NCBI RefSeq assembly: GCF_002088235.1 | Contig: NZ_AQQV01000001.1 | Span: 1,178,001 to 1,242,000 of the forward strand | Length of the DNA stretch: 64,000 nt | Direction: 5' to 3' | From: Oceanococcus atlanticus | GTDB taxonomy: Bacteria > Pseudomonadota > Gammaproteobacteria > Nevskiales > Oceanococcaceae | Shown here: positions 9,919 through 20,398 of the stretch, in pieces | How the letters are laid out: each line of letters starts with the position of its first letter | Numbering within the stretch: position 1 is the stretch's first letter | Program-made: the position numbers and the translations under genes | The notes under the pieces: generated by a model | What the model was told of the DNA's origin: nothing | What the model saw: the letters and a program-made list of their open reading frames with translations, nothing else | Databases searched by the model: none

Positions 9919-10785
9919 TCAGATCCGACTGACTTTGGCTGGCGTCACCGGCGTGGCTGCCATGACCCGGTTTCGGCCGGCACGCTTTGCTGCATAGAGT
10001 GCCTCGTCTGCGCGTGACAACATATCGGCCAACTCGCCCTGACCTGCCCGCGCACTGGCCACACCGATCGACACCGTGGCCTCAACCTGATGACCCTGAA
10101 CCCGAGCACAATCGGCCTGCACCGCTTCACGCAGCAACTCGGCCAGCGCCTCGGCCTGTTGCGGTTTGAGCTGCGGCATGATCACGGCAAACTCCTCACC
10201 GCCGTAACGTCCGAAATGACATTGCGGCGGCAGGTGACGCTTGACCGCCCGACACAGCTGACGCAGCGTTTCGTCGCCAATCAAATGTCCGTGTTCATCA
10301 TTGACCTGTTTGAAGCGGTCAACATCCATCAGCGCCACCGACACGTAAGGCACCGGGGTCTCATGTGGCGCCGGATGGCAGGCCACTTCACCCCAGGCAA
10401 TCACGCTGCGCCGATTGAGTGCGCCGGTCAGCATGTCCAGCGTTGACAAACGGGCCAACTCGGCACGCGTAGCCTCAAGACGCTGCAACAGAGAGAACAC
10501 CGCAATCAACGTGGGCGCACCTAACACAAACGGAATCATGGTGGTGTTGAGCAGGCCGGTCACGCCGATCGGGTCACCGGTCAGATAATGTGCGAGCGAG
10601 GCCAGCGCCACCGACATGGCGGACAAAGCGGCACAGGCCAGGAAGATCGATCCACCCATGCCAACGCGCTCGATCACCCGCAGCAAACGCGAGGAATGCG
10701 ACGAAGAAGCCAGTTCCAGAAAGCCAGGCTGGCTGGGCGGCATGTCCGGCTGCAAAGCGGCGCCGGGATTGTTCTTATCGATCAT
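9919..10785 (-). CDS. Membrane-anchored diguanylate cyclase (GGDEF)
   Basis: This 288-residue enzyme would make cyclic di-GMP from two GTP. Two hydrophobic segments (about residues 40-65 and 75-100) anchor it in the inner membrane. The GGDEF domain fills the C-terminal half and has an intact active-site 'RYGGEEF', 'DVDRFKQVND' and 'SIGVA' motifs. The product-inhibition I-site (RxxD, eight residues before GGEEF) is replaced by PPQC, so feedback inhibition is probably lost. I chose the ATG at 10785, because a GTG or similar start further upstream would overlap the neighbouring gene by over 100 bp. No sensory domain is visible. Confidence 0.9.
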   Translation of the reverse strand: MIDKNNPGAALQPDMPPSQPGFLELASSSHSSRLLRVIERVGMGGSIFLACAALSAMSVALASLAHYLTGDPIGVTGLLNTTMIPFVLGAPTLIAVFSLLQRLEATRAELARLSTLDMLTGALNRRSVIAWGEVACHPAPHETPVPYVSVALMDVDRFKQVNDEHGHLIGDETLRQLCRAVKRHLPPQCHFGRYGGEEFAVIMPQLKPQQAEALAELLREAVQADCARVQGHQVEATVSIGVASARAGQGELADMLSRADEALYAAKRAGRNRVMAATPVTPAKVSRI

Positions 10786-10858
10786 GACCTGACCATACGT
10801 ACGGTTCACCTTGCTATACGCAAGATCGCACAGAATCCGGACAAGGTCGCGGTTTTTT

Positions 10859-11869
10859 TCAGCGCGCGTAGGCCGAATGGCTGCGAGCCTGCTCCAGATA
10901 ACGCTCGATCTCGGTGCGCTCCTGCTCAAAAGCGCGAGCCAGCGCACGCTGGAAACGCGCGTCGGCAAACCAGTGCGCCGAGCGGCTCAGCTCCGCCTCA
11001 AAACCGCGCAGAATGCGGTGACTGCCCTGCACACCGGCATCGAAGGTGGTCAACCCATGAGCCAGGCAGTATTCGATGCCCTGGTAGTAACACAGCTCGA
11101 AATGCAGCTTGTCAGCGGCCAAACTGCTGCCCCAGTGGCGACCGTAGAGGGTGTCGTGATCGCGAAAGAAGAACGCCATCGCAACAAGCTCGCCATCGCG
11201 GCGCGCCACGCAAAACACGAATTGCTCGGCCAGGTCACGCGCCCAAGCCCGCAGACAGCTGGCCTCAAGGTAGGCCGCCTGACCGCGCACCGCGTAGGTA
11301 TGGGTGTAGAGCCGATACAGTTGCTGCCATTCCTCGGCGCTGAATTCACCGGCATCCTGCCAGCGGATGTCGAGGCCCAGCGCGGCCACACTGCGCCGTT
11401 CTGCACGAATGTTCTTGCGCTTCTTGCTCGCCAGGGCAGACAAAAAGCCTTCGAAATCAGCAAAACCACGATCACGCCAGACATAGCGCAAATCCTGGCG
11501 GGCCAGCCAGCCAGCCTGGGTCAAGGCCTCGATATCCTCGGTCTGGGCGAACAGCACATGCGCGGATGATGCCTCATGCTCCGCCACGGCCTGCTCAAGC
11601 GCGGGCGCCGTCAACCCGCACAGACGCGGGCCGCTGACCGGGGTAAAGGGCACGGCCAGAACCAGGCGCGGGTAGTACTCCATGCCAACCTGCCGGTAGG
11701 CATTGGCGATTTCGAAATCAAACACGAACTCGCCCCAGGAATGGCTTTTGAGGTAGGCCATGGGGGCAAGCTCAGGCAGGTGCTGCCAACCGCTCTCCGG
11801 CGCAGCACTGCCACTGCCGTGCAAGGCATCCAGATAGGCCGGCTGTATGAACAGCTCGCCATGACTCAT
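10859..11869 (-). CDS. FemAB-like/DUF482 acyltransferase family protein
   Basis: This 336-residue protein matches the DUF482 (PF04339) family, GNAT-fold proteins related to FemAB peptidyltransferases. The middle has the family's 'KKRKNIRAERR' basic segment (about residue 160) and the C-terminal region has 'FDAGVQGSHRILRGFE' (about residue 285), which is very typical of the family. The substrate is unknown; relatives attach amino acids to peptidoglycan or other acceptors. The ATG overlaps the stop of the upstream TfoX-like gene by four bases, so the two are translationally coupled. Confidence 0.9.
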   Translation of the reverse strand: MSHGELFIQPAYLDALHGSGSAAPESGWQHLPELAPMAYLKSHSWGEFVFDFEIANAYRQVGMEYYPRLVLAVPFTPVSGPRLCGLTAPALEQAVAEHEASSAHVLFAQTEDIEALTQAGWLARQDLRYVWRDRGFADFEGFLSALASKKRKNIRAERRSVAALGLDIRWQDAGEFSAEEWQQLYRLYTHTYAVRGQAAYLEASCLRAWARDLAEQFVFCVARRDGELVAMAFFFRDHDTLYGRHWGSSLAADKLHFELCYYQGIEYCLAHGLTTFDAGVQGSHRILRGFEAELSRSAHWFADARFQRALARAFEQERTEIERYLEQARSHSAYAR

Positions 11870-12192
11870 GTTTTACGCCCCCGCACAGCTGCATCCAGCG
11901 CCAGCCGTCCCCAGTAGCGCGCCGCATCCGGGTCGTCAAAAATCTCCTCCGGCGCGCGGTGGTAGGACAGGGTCACGGGCTGGGCCTTGCGCTGGTAGAC
12001 GAAAGGCTCAAGCTCCTTCTCCTCGAACGCGGCGCGGTTGTGGTCGTCCACTTTCAGGTACACCACCTCGTCAGCGACCAGCGCAAACATCAGCCCGTCG
12101 CAGAACAGACCGGCGCCTCCAAACATGCGCCGCACCGAGACATCACCCAGGTGAGAAAACTGCTCGCGCAGAAAATCACTGAAGTCACTCAT
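11866..12192 (-). CDS. TfoX N-terminal domain protein
   Basis: This 108-residue protein consists of a single TfoX N-terminal domain, shown by 'VSVRRMFGGAGLFCDGLMFALVADE' within the first 45 residues and a 'YLKVDD' strand. Full-length TfoX/Sxy regulates competence and CRP-S promoters, but stand-alone N-terminal domains are common and mostly uncharacterised. It overlaps the FemAB-like gene by four bases and so heads a two-gene operon. The divergent SMP-30-like lipoprotein gene starts 68 bp away. Confidence 0.85.
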   Translation of the reverse strand: MSDFSDFLREQFSHLGDVSVRRMFGGAGLFCDGLMFALVADEVVYLKVDDHNRAAFEEKELEPFVYQRKAQPVTLSYHRAPEEIFDDPDAARYWGRLALDAAVRGRKT

Positions 12193-12260
12193 TGCGTCTT
12201 GGCGTTTTCACCCTAGAATCCGGACACAAAGTGTAACCGCGCACTTTCTCTGGGGAGACC

Positions 12261-13283
12261 ATGACAAGAACATACGCCATTGCGGCCAGCCTGCTGACCG
12301 CAACACTTACCGCCTGCGGCGCCGATCGCGGCCCCGACAACAACATCGTCGATGCGCAAGACCTGTGCGTGAACTCCGCCTGCGGCGAGGTCATCGAACT
12401 GGTCAACATCCCGGATGCGGAGAACATTCACTTCACGCCTGAAGGCCGTTTGTTCGTCACCGGCGGCAGCAACGCCTATGAGGTCATTCAGCACAGCGAC
12501 GACAGTTTTGAAGCCGTACCGCTGACCGAAGCAGGCTGCAACTTCACTGGCATGGCGCAAAAACAACAGACCCTGTACGTGGTCTGCGGCGACGGCCAGT
12601 TGTTTGCCGCACCGCTGGACGACGTGGCCAGCCTGGCGCCGATCTTCCAGATGCAGGGCATGTGCATCGCCAATGGCGCAGCGCTGGGGCCGGATGGTGA
12701 ACTGTATGTGGTCGATGAACCACTGAACCCGGTCTGCCTGCCACCCGAGCCCAAGATTGTGCGCCTGCGCATCGATCCGGCTGACAACATGACCATCCTC
12801 GGTCAGGAAACCTGGGTTGATGGCGCCGTGCTGGGCCTGCTGCCCTTCGGTGTAGGCAACCAGCCGCGCTTTCCCAACGGCCTGGCGGTCAGCGGGCAGC
12901 GTTTTTTCAGCACCGACGGCGGCAGCATCTTCTACGTTGATCTGCTCGACGATGGCAGTGCCGGGCCGGTCACACCGATCGCCTTCAATGTGGCGATCCA
13001 CGATGACCTGAGTATCGCTGGCGACACCTTGCTGGTCACCGATTTTCTCGGCGGGCGCATTCTTCAGATGTCGTTTGACGGTGAAATTCTGCAGAACACC
13101 AATCTGCTGACCTTTGATTTTCCGTCCGCCGTGCAGCTGGCGCGGCCTCCCATGTTCCGCGCCGACGACATCCTGGTCACGGAAAAAGGCGTGTTGCTGG
13201 AACAGAACCTGCCGATTGATGTGCTCAGCGTGTTCCGACGCAGCGGGTCAGGCTCAGAAATGGATGGCCTGACCCAGCGCTGA
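12261..13283 (+). CDS. Lipoprotein with SMP-30/NHL-type propeller
   Basis: This 340-residue protein has a lipoprotein signal with Cys19 in LTAC. The mature region has repeated short blades ('FTPEGRLFVTGG', 'LGPDGELYVVDE', 'PRFPNGLAVSG') that resemble the beta-propeller of SMP-30/gluconolactonase proteins. Metal-binding or lactonase residues cannot be assigned with certainty. A GGGGAGA ribosome site precedes the ATG. The last 30 bp overlap the 3' end of the convergent lpdA gene, an unusually close convergent arrangement. Function unknown; probably exported and lipid-anchored. Confidence 0.7.
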   Translation: MTRTYAIAASLLTATLTACGADRGPDNNIVDAQDLCVNSACGEVIELVNIPDAENIHFTPEGRLFVTGGSNAYEVIQHSDDSFEAVPLTEAGCNFTGMAQKQQTLYVVCGDGQLFAAPLDDVASLAPIFQMQGMCIANGAALGPDGELYVVDEPLNPVCLPPEPKIVRLRIDPADNMTILGQETWVDGAVLGLLPFGVGNQPRFPNGLAVSGQRFFSTDGGSIFYVDLLDDGSAGPVTPIAFNVAIHDDLSIAGDTLLVTDFLGGRILQMSFDGEILQNTNLLTFDFPSAVQLARPPMFRADDILVTEKGVLLEQNLPIDVLSVFRRSGSGSEMDGLTQR

Positions 13284-14654
13284 CAACGCGGCTTCATGGA
13301 AGGCTTCGCTGAGCGTCGGGTGCACATGGATGGTGCCGGCGATGTCATCCAGACGTGCGCCCATTTCCAGGGCGTGGGCAAATTCGCCGGAGAGCTCCGA
13401 GACATGCCGGCCAACCGCATGTATGCCAAGCACCAGATGGTTGTCGGCGCGCGCGGTGATGCGCACGAATCCGCCATCCGCCCCGGCATCCATACTCAGG
13501 GCACGGCCATTGGCGCGTAACGGAAACTCTCCAACGATGATGTCCTGCCCCTGGGCCCGGGCATCATCCGGACTCAGCCCTACACCAACGATTTCCGGCT
13601 CGGTGAAACACACGGCCGCAATCGCACGCGGCTCGAAAGCCCGCTTATGCCCGGCGATCAACTCGGCCACCATCTCGCCCTGGGCACTGGCCTTGTGCGC
13701 CAGCATGGGCTCGCCGACCAGATCACCGATCGCATAGACCCCTCTGACCGAGGTGCGGCACGCCTCATCCACTTTGACGAACACGCCAGCGCGCTCGACC
13801 GGCATATTCTCCAGCCCCCAACCGGCCGTGTTGGGCTGGCGCCCGACGGTGACCAGCACTTTTTCCGCCGCTACGCTGATCTCGCCGCCCGCGGTTTGCG
13901 CCAGCAGCGCGTGATCGGTGAGCGCGGACGCCTTGGCTTCAAGGTGAATGTCGATGTCATGACGGCGCAGCCAGTCTTCCACCGGCTTGACCAAGGCTTG
14001 GTCATACAACGGCAGGATACGATCCTGCGCCTCCACCAGACTCACCTTGCAGCCCAGTTTGGCAAACGCAATACCCAGTTCCAAACCGATGTATCCCGCC
14101 CCCACCACAGCCATGGAGGCCGGCAGCGCCGGCAAATCCAGTGCCTCGGTTGAAGACAGCACGCGCTCGCCATCAAACGGCATATGCGGCAGGCCGCAGG
14201 CCACAGAGCCGGTCGCCAGAATGACCTGCTCGGCACGGATGCGCAGCGCACCCTCGGCGCTTGCGACCACACAATGCTTGGCATCCTCGAACTGCGCCCA
14301 GCCCGCCACCACGCGCACACCAGCGCGCTTGAGCAAGCCGGCAACACCGCTGTTGAGACGATCGACCACGCTGTTCTTCCATTGCACGGCATAGGCCATG
14401 TCGAACTGCGGCATGCTGCTAAGCCGGATACCCTGATGGCCCTGACCGACATGGACCAGCATCTCCTCCAGTTTGCCGGCCACGTGAATCATGGCCTTGG
14501 AGGGTATGCAGCCGCGCATCAGGCAAGTGCCGCCCAGCCGGTCGGCTTCCACCAGGGTGGTCTTGAGACCAAGCTGACCGGCCCGGATAGCGGCCACGTA
14601 GCCGCCCGGGCCACCTCCCACCACCAGCACCTGGGTGTCCACCTGCTGACTCAT
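13254..14654 (-). CDS. lpdV: Dihydrolipoyl dehydrogenase (E3 of BCKDH)
   Basis: This 466-residue flavoprotein reoxidises dihydrolipoamide using NAD+. It shows the FAD-binding 'VVGGGPGGYVAAIRAGQLG' start, the redox disulfide 'GGTCLMRGCIPSK', the NAD-binding 'GAGYIGLELG', the 'AIGDL' motif, and the catalytic His-Glu pair in 'HVHPTLSEAFHEA'. The start is the ATG at 14654, overlapping the E2 stop by four bases; longer N-terminal versions overlap E2 deeply. As the last gene of the leucine dehydrogenase-BCKDH operon, it is the dedicated E3. The name lpdV follows Pseudomonas usage and rests on context. Its end overlaps the convergent lipoprotein gene. Confidence 0.93.
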   Translation of the reverse strand: MSQQVDTQVLVVGGGPGGYVAAIRAGQLGLKTTLVEADRLGGTCLMRGCIPSKAMIHVAGKLEEMLVHVGQGHQGIRLSSMPQFDMAYAVQWKNSVVDRLNSGVAGLLKRAGVRVVAGWAQFEDAKHCVVASAEGALRIRAEQVILATGSVACGLPHMPFDGERVLSSTEALDLPALPASMAVVGAGYIGLELGIAFAKLGCKVSLVEAQDRILPLYDQALVKPVEDWLRRHDIDIHLEAKASALTDHALLAQTAGGEISVAAEKVLVTVGRQPNTAGWGLENMPVERAGVFVKVDEACRTSVRGVYAIGDLVGEPMLAHKASAQGEMVAELIAGHKRAFEPRAIAAVCFTEPEIVGVGLSPDDARAQGQDIIVGEFPLRANGRALSMDAGADGGFVRITARADNHLVLGIHAVGRHVSELSGEFAHALEMGARLDDIAGTIHVHPTLSEAFHEAALSALGQAIHF

Positions 14655-15928
14655 GACCACTCCTGCATGAACAGCAGCGCGGGCGTTTCCAGCAGCTGCT
14701 TGATGCGTTGTATGAACGACGCCGCATCCCAACCGTCGACGATGCGGTGATCGAAGGAGGACGACACATTCATCATCAGGCGCGGCACCACCATGCCGTT
14801 CTGGATCACCGGCCGCTCGACCATTTTGTTGACCCCGACGATGGCCACCTCAGGCGCGTTGATCACCGGGGTAGAGACGATACCGCCCAGCGGCCCCAGG
14901 CTGGATATGGTGATCGACGAGCCAGACAACTCCTCACGCTTGGCCGTGCCGCTGCGCGCTGCGTCGGCCAGACGTTTGAGCTCCGCCGCCATGGCCCAGA
15001 TGTCCAGGGTTTCCGCGTGCCGCACCACGGGCACGACCAGGCCATTGTCGGTCTGCGCTGCGATGCCGATGTGCAGCGCGGCGATCTGGTGCAGCACGCC
15101 GGCCTCGTCATCAAATTGCGCGTTGATCTGCGGGAATTCGGGGGCCACCTTGACCAGTGCCTGCATCAGAAAAGGCAGCATGGTCAGCTTGGCCTGATTC
15201 TCGGTGCGCTGCGCATTGAGTTGCTGGCGCAGCTTCTCCAGCTCGGTGACATCGCATTCCTCGACATAGGCGAAATGCGGGATGCGCTGCTTGGCCCGCT
15301 GCATCGCCTCGGCGATCTTGCGTCGCACACCGATCACCTTCACGGACTCCACCGCCATGCGCGGCGCACGCCCCGCGCTTGCTGCGCCCGCGCCGTTGAC
15401 GTGAGCATCCAGATCATCGTGGCTGATACGCCCCGCGGGTCCGCTGCCGCGCACCTTGGCAAGCTCGATACCCAGCTCACGAGCCCGTTTGCGCACAGCG
15501 GGTGAGGCCAGCGGCTTTTCACCCGGTGGTCGCGGTGCTGATGCACTTGCGGACGCCGTCGCGTCGCGGCGCGGCGAAGGGCTGACAACAGCCGGGCTGC
15601 CCCCGCTGTCGGCTTTGTTATCAGCCGACTGCGGCGTTAACTCAGGCTCCGGCGCCGCACTCGCATCTGCCTCAAGCGGTGCCCCGCCGGCCACTTCGAT
15701 CAGCACCAGCGGTCCGCCCACGGCAACCAGATCCCCGGCCGCTCCCTTGAGCTCGAGTATCTTGCCGGCCACCGGCGAAGGAATCTCCACCGCAGCCTTT
15801 TCAGTGAGCATGTCGCACAGCGGCTGATCCTCGACGATGTCATCGCCGACAGCGACCTTCCACTCGGCGATTTCAGCCTCGGCGATGCCCTCACCAATAT
15901 CCGGCAGTTTGAAGGTATGCACGCCCAT
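14651..15928 (-). CDS. bkdB: Branched-chain keto-acid dehydrogenase E2 (acyltransferase)
   Basis: This 425-residue protein has the standard three-part E2 layout. An N-terminal lipoyl domain (about residues 1-80) has its lipoyl Lys in 'MLTEKAAVEI'. An Ala/Pro/Ser-rich hinge leads to an E3/E1-binding domain ('ASPAVRKRARELGIEL', about residue 150). The C-terminal catalytic domain carries 'SFDHRIVDG' with the active-site His and Asp near the end. It transfers branched acyl groups from E1 to CoA. The ATG at 15928 overlaps the E1-beta stop by one base (TAATG). A start 66 bp upstream would overlap E1-beta and is unlikely. Confidence 0.95.
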   Translation of the reverse strand: MGVHTFKLPDIGEGIAEAEIAEWKVAVGDDIVEDQPLCDMLTEKAAVEIPSPVAGKILELKGAAGDLVAVGGPLVLIEVAGGAPLEADASAAPEPELTPQSADNKADSGGSPAVVSPSPRRDATASASASAPRPPGEKPLASPAVRKRARELGIELAKVRGSGPAGRISHDDLDAHVNGAGAASAGRAPRMAVESVKVIGVRRKIAEAMQRAKQRIPHFAYVEECDVTELEKLRQQLNAQRTENQAKLTMLPFLMQALVKVAPEFPQINAQFDDEAGVLHQIAALHIGIAAQTDNGLVVPVVRHAETLDIWAMAAELKRLADAARSGTAKREELSGSSITISSLGPLGGIVSTPVINAPEVAIVGVNKMVERPVIQNGMVVPRLMMNVSSSFDHRIVDGWDAASFIQRIKQLLETPALLFMQEWS

Positions 15929-16944
15929 TACGCCGCCTCCATGACCCGTTGCAAGGCTTCCTTGAGGCGCTTGGGCCCGGGGAAATATTCCCATTCAAAG
16001 GCATGCGGGTAAGGCGTATCCCAGCCGGTGACCCGCTCGATCGGCGCCTCCAGATGATAGAAGCAGTACTCCTGAACTTCGGCAATCAGTTCGGCACCGA
16101 AACCGGAGGTGCGGGTCGCCTCGTGGATCACCACGCAACGGCCGGTCTTCTTGACCGACGCCACGATGGTGTCGATGTCCAGCGGGATGATGCTGCGCAG
16201 GTCGATGATTTCGGCGTCGATTTCGGTTTCCGCCACCGCAGCTTCAGCCACGTGCACCATGGTGCCGTAAGCCAGCACGGTAACGGCGGCACCGGGCCGC
16301 ACGATCTTGGCCTGACCCAGCGGGATGGCGTAATAGTCCTCGGGCACCTCGCCCAGCGGGTGCTTGGACCAGGGCGTCAAAGGCCGGTCGTGGTAACCCT
16401 CGAACGGGCCGTTGTAGATCCGCTTGGGCTCGAAGAACAGCACCGGATCATCATCCTCGATCGCGCTGATCAGCAGGCCTTTGGCGTCGTACGGGTTGGA
16501 CGGAATCACGGTCTTCAGGCCGCATACGTGGGAAAACACCCCTTCCGGCGACTGGCTGTGGGTCTGTCCACCGTAGATGCCACCACCGACCGGCGAACGC
16601 ACCGTGATCGGGGCGTGAAACTCGCCGGCGGAGCGATAACGCAGGCGCGCCGCCTCGGAAACCAGCTGGTCAAAGGCCGGGTAGATGTAGTCGGCGAACT
16701 GGATTTCCGCCACCGGGCGCAGGCCATACACCCCCATGCCGATGGCCATGCCAAGAATGCCGGACTCGGAAATCGGCGTGTCGAAACAGCGCTGCTTGCC
16801 GTATTTCTGCTGCAAACCGGCGGTGGCGCGAAACACCCCACCGAAGTAACCCACGTCCTCACCGAAAGTGAGCACATCCGGGTCCCTGCTCATCATGATG
16901 TCCAGCGCCGAGTTGATCGCCTGGATCATGTTCATGCGTGCCAT
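15928..16944 (-). CDS. bkdA2: Branched-chain keto-acid dehydrogenase E1 beta
   Basis: This 338-residue transketolase-type subunit pairs with E1-alpha to decarboxylate branched 2-keto acids. Typical motifs are 'TFGEDVGYFGGVFRAT', 'ESGILGMAIGMGVYGLRPVAEIQFADY' and 'HEATRTSGFGAELIAEVQE'. I chose the ATG at 16944, preceded by GAGGAG; a TTG 15 bp upstream overlaps E1-alpha. The gene overlaps E2 by one base and begins just 11 bp after the E1-alpha stop, so the subunits are co-translated. Confidence 0.95.
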   Translation of the reverse strand: MARMNMIQAINSALDIMMSRDPDVLTFGEDVGYFGGVFRATAGLQQKYGKQRCFDTPISESGILGMAIGMGVYGLRPVAEIQFADYIYPAFDQLVSEAARLRYRSAGEFHAPITVRSPVGGGIYGGQTHSQSPEGVFSHVCGLKTVIPSNPYDAKGLLISAIEDDDPVLFFEPKRIYNGPFEGYHDRPLTPWSKHPLGEVPEDYYAIPLGQAKIVRPGAAVTVLAYGTMVHVAEAAVAETEIDAEIIDLRSIIPLDIDTIVASVKKTGRCVVIHEATRTSGFGAELIAEVQEYCFYHLEAPIERVTGWDTPYPHAFEWEYFPGPKRLKEALQRVMEAA

Positions 16945-16955
16945 GCGAACGCTCC

Positions 16956-18209
<1,254 letters not shown>

Positions 18210-19259
18210 TCAGCTTGAACGCCCGAGTTTGTCTCGGGCCAGCGCATCCGCAATTTCGTTGGGGGGGTGTTTTTCGCGCTGCGAGCGTTGGAAAATCTCG
18301 GCTAGGCGCGGCCCGATGTCGGCCACCCGAGCATCCACTTCCGCCGCGCTCAAGCCACCGATGTACTCGGCCGAGCAACTGATGATGCCGCCGGCGTTGA
18401 TGACGTAGTCCGGGGCATACAGAATGCCGCGCTCGAACAGGCGCTGACCGTCGGCATCACGCAGCAGCTGGTTGTTGGCCGCACCGGCGACGATGCGCGC
18501 TTGCAGACGCGGAATGCTGTCGCTGTGCAGCACCCCTCCAAGGGCACAGGGGGCCAGCACATCAACGTCCTGGTAAAGAATCTCGTCGACCGCAACCGGG
18601 GTGGCATCAAAACGCTGGCAAACCTGCGCCACCGCTTCGTCATCGATGTCCGCCACCCACAGGCGTGCACCCGCCTCATGCAGCAGCGCACACAGGTGGC
18701 GCCCCACATTGCCCAGGCCTTGCACCGCCACGCGTAAGCCGTCCAGGTCCTGGCGACGCAAACTGGCGCTGACCGCAGCCTGAATGCCACAGAACACACC
18801 CAGGGCAGTTTTCGGCGAGGGATCACCACCGGCGGCATCACCGTTCTGAGGCAGACCGCTGACATAACGGGTATGACGCGCCACGATCTGCATATCGGCC
18901 TCACACACGCCGACATCTTCAGCCGTGACGTACTGCCCGGCGAGTCCGTTGACGGCACGCCCGAAAGCCTCGAACAAGGCCTCGCTCTTGTCTTGCCGCG
19001 CGTCCCCCAGGATCACCGCCTTGCCGCCGCCCAAAGGCAGATTCGCCATGGCGTTCTTATAGCTCATGCCGCGCGACAGGCGCAGCACGTCCTGCAGGGC
19101 GGCGTCCTCGGAGGCGTAGTTCCACATCCGACAACCGCCCGCACCCGGCCCCAGCGCGCTGGAATGGACAGCGATGATGCCGCGCAAGCCCGAGTCGACA
19201 TCGCGCACAAAGTGCACAAGCTCATGCTCGTCGTAGGCGGAATGGCTGAACAGCGACAT
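18210..19259 (-). CDS. ldh: Leucine dehydrogenase (Glu/Leu/Phe/Val dehydrogenase family)
   Basis: This 349-residue enzyme oxidatively deaminates leucine, valine and isoleucine to 2-keto acids with NAD+. The substrate and catalytic lysines fall at Lys68 ('MSYKNA') and Lys80 ('PLGGGKAVI'), the same spacing as in Bacillus leucine dehydrogenase. 'GPGAGGCRM' and the NAD-binding 'GLGNVG' motif are also present. As first gene of the BCKDH operon it supplies the keto acids to E1 directly, replacing a transaminase. A good AAGGAGA ribosome site precedes the ATG. Substrate preference (Leu rather than Phe or Val) is inferred from context and length. Confidence 0.92.
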   Translation of the reverse strand: MSLFSHSAYDEHELVHFVRDVDSGLRGIIAVHSSALGPGAGGCRMWNYASEDAALQDVLRLSRGMSYKNAMANLPLGGGKAVILGDARQDKSEALFEAFGRAVNGLAGQYVTAEDVGVCEADMQIVARHTRYVSGLPQNGDAAGGDPSPKTALGVFCGIQAAVSASLRRQDLDGLRVAVQGLGNVGRHLCALLHEAGARLWVADIDDEAVAQVCQRFDATPVAVDEILYQDVDVLAPCALGGVLHSDSIPRLQARIVAGAANNQLLRDADGQRLFERGILYAPDYVINAGGIISCSAEYIGGLSAAEVDARVADIGPRLAEIFQRSQREKHPPNEIADALARDKLGRSS

Positions 19260-19272
19260 CCAGTCTCCTTAA

Positions 19273-19286
19273 ATACAGTTATGTAT
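19273..19286 (-). promoter_or_regulatory. Possible operator upstream of the ldh-BCKDH operon
   Basis: On the minus strand, ATACA-TAAC-TGTAT is a small inverted repeat (arms perfect, 4-base spacer) lying between a TAATAT -10-like box and the ribosome site. A repressor bound here would block the operon. No dedicated regulator gene is adjacent. Confidence 0.3.
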
Positions 19287-19351
19287 ATTACAGCACGAAA
19301 GCGTACGCTGATCGCTCACGATTGCCAAGAGCACGCGATTCCGGAAGGGGT

Positions 19352-20398
19352 TTAAATCCAGCGCTTGCGACGGAAGAAAATCAGCACTCCGGCGACCACC
19401 GACACCATCACGCCCCAGACGAACAGATAACCGAACTTCCAGCCCAGCTCGGGCAGGTTGTAGGGGCTGTCGGTGTTGAAGTTCATGCCGTACAGACCAA
19501 CCAGAAACGACAGCGGCACGAACACCGTGGACATCACGGTCAGCACCTTCATCACATCATTCATGCGATGGCTGATCAGGGCCAGATGGGTGTTCAGCAA
19601 ATCCGCCGCACTTTCGCGCAAAAAGGCCAGCCCTTCGGCGTAGCGGTCGGCATGATCCAGACAGTCGCGCCAGAAAACATGCTGGTCAGCAATGCCATCG
19701 ATCTGGTCGCTGTCGAGCAGCTCACGCACCACCTCCTGCTGGCGCTGCGCCTGGCGCAGCAGGGCCGACAGCTGGCGTCGCACGCTGTAGATGTCGCGGC
19801 TGAGATCGGCATGCGCCTCCTCGACCCGCTCCTCAAGCTCGTAGAGGTGCTCGGTGATGCTGCTGATCAGTGGAAACCCCAGATCCACGGTCAGATCCAT
19901 CAGTGCGTAGAGCAGATAGTCCGCTCCACCGGCGCGAATCACTCCGCGCCCGGCTTCAAGGCGCCGCCGTACCGGATCAAAGAGATCACCGCGATCATGC
20001 AAAGAGATCACCAGATGCGGCCGAATGAACAGGCTGAGCTGCTCGAAGCGGGCGCCGGCATCCTCGACCGTCGGAATCTGCAAGACCGCGAAGGCATGAT
20101 CGTCGAACTGCTCGAGCTTGGGTTTCTGCCCCTGATGCTGCACATCCTCCAGCGCCAGCCGATGCAATCCGTAGGCGGCGCCCAGGGCATCCAGCCCGCG
20201 CGTGCCCGGCACACCGAGGATGTCCAGCCACAGGCAATGCTGCTCGGGTATGGCCGGCAATTCGGAAAAGTCCTGCAGCTCGCCCTGCTCCAGGGTTTCG
20301 CCGTCGTAGCGGGTCCACAATATGCGCACGCGGCTGTGCTGCTCGAACAGCATGCCGGGACGCTGGCCCGGCTTGATCGCATCAGTCTTGGCCCACAT
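19352..20398 (-). CDS. CorA-like magnesium/cobalt transporter
   Basis: This 348-residue inner-membrane channel has a large soluble N-terminal domain, including coiled-coil-like helices, and two C-terminal membrane helices. The selectivity motif 'YGMN' sits at the end of the first helix (about residue 302) and the protein ends in a basic 'FFRRKRW' tail, as in CorA. It probably takes up Mg2+ or related divalent ions; zinc export (ZntB-like) is a less likely alternative. Its start overlaps the end of the MscS gene by 17 bp, so the two are probably co-transcribed. Confidence 0.93.
   Translation of the reverse strand: MWAKTDAIKPGQRPGMLFEQHSRVRILWTRYDGETLEQGELQDFSELPAIPEQHCLWLDILGVPGTRGLDALGAAYGLHRLALEDVQHQGQKPKLEQFDDHAFAVLQIPTVEDAGARFEQLSLFIRPHLVISLHDRGDLFDPVRRRLEAGRGVIRAGGADYLLYALMDLTVDLGFPLISSITEHLYELEERVEEAHADLSRDIYSVRRQLSALLRQAQRQQEVVRELLDSDQIDGIADQHVFWRDCLDHADRYAEGLAFLRESAADLLNTHLALISHRMNDVMKVLTVMSTVFVPLSFLVGLYGMNFNTDSPYNLPELGWKFGYLFVWGVMVSVVAGVLIFFRRKRWI

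Noticed and set aside
10786-10968. N-terminal extension of the diguanylate cyclase
   Set aside because: It would overlap the FemAB-like gene by over 100 bp and has no ribosome site; the ATG at 10785 is preferred.
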